Shown piece after piece: positions 50,616-50,616 of a DNA stretch of 50,616 nt. Source of the DNA: an uncultured Clostridia bacterium (GTDB lineage Bacteria > Bacillota > Clostridia > Saccharofermentanales > Saccharofermentanaceae). Each line of letters begins with the position of its first letter. Positions within the stretch are counted from its first letter, which is position 1. The stretch covers positions 1 to 50,616 of the forward strand of contig CAMYXL010000011.1 in assembly GCA_947303255.1 (NCBI GenBank), given 5' to 3'. Below the pieces are notes generated by a model that was not told where the DNA came from, did no database searches, and saw only the letters and a program-made list of their open reading frames with translations. The translations under genes and the position numbers were made by a program.

Positions 50616-50616
50616 G

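Overview
The window looks like ordinary chromosome from a Gram-positive Clostridia bacterium, perhaps an Oscillospiraceae/Saccharofermentans- or Lachnospiraceae-type anaerobe. The family assignment is inference. Supporting signs are strong AGGAGG-type ribosome sites, TTGACA/TATAAT promoters, T-rich intrinsic terminators, TTG and GTG starts, and the Firmicutes gene order tmk-holB-ricT(yaaT)-trmN6(yabB)-rsmI(yabC). A long-form ribosome hibernation factor and many small zinc-ribbon and membrane proteins fit the same picture. I see no rRNA, phage, insertion sequence or CRISPR array.

Layout. 1-4.1 kb: minus-strand operon of a PC4-like ssDNA-binding protein, a membrane protein, DNA ligase ligA, 5-formyl-THF cyclo-ligase and a small membrane protein. 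4.1-5.0 kb: a plus-strand membrane-anchored metallophosphoesterase. 5.3-7.7 kb: glycogen phosphorylase. 7.9-11.1 kb: a divergent plus-strand trio of an A24 prepilin-peptidase-like protein, a CPBP-like membrane protein lacking the catalytic residues, and an AI-2E-family transporter. 11-15.7 kb: trxB and a two-gene asymmetric ABC exporter. 15.7-20.6 kb: rel, recJ and rpsU. 20.7-24.2 kb: an MFS transporter, hpf, a zinc-ribbon protein and a membrane protein. 24.3-31.8 kb: a c-di-GMP phosphodiesterase, rsmI, trmN6, a 2[4Fe-4S] ferredoxin, ricT, holB, tmk and an Asn-rich protein. 31.8-34.1 kb: folate operon folE-folP-folB-folK. 34.1-38.5 kb: two AraC regulators around a divergent, apparently non-catalytic sialate O-acetylesterase-like protein. 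38.5-42 kb: a DeoR regulator and a TetR-controlled operon (alpha/beta hydrolase, TetR, YitT). 42-46.2 kb: an adenosine-deaminase-like amidohydrolase, a PAP2 phosphatase, an XRE regulator, tRNA-Gln, a family-4 uracil-DNA glycosylase and an RsuA-type pseudouridine synthase. 46.2-48.7 kb: operon of a CPBP protease, a zinc-ribbon DUF4190-type protein and a J-like membrane protein. 49-50.6 kb: an AT-rich pair, a partial C39-like protein followed by a lipoprotein-like protein.

The main hidden signal is a short DNA word, TTTTCGA (palindromic core TTTTCGAAAA). I find it by eye at about 47 loci on both strands, in all reading frames and in intergenic DNA, several times more often than base composition predicts. 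Other notable points are the dead esterase/AraC cluster, a TetR-type promoter flanked by two palindromic operators, two candidate leaderless genes, a trxB terminator placed inside the coding sequence of the converging gene, and the AT-rich toxin/immunity-like pair at the right edge.
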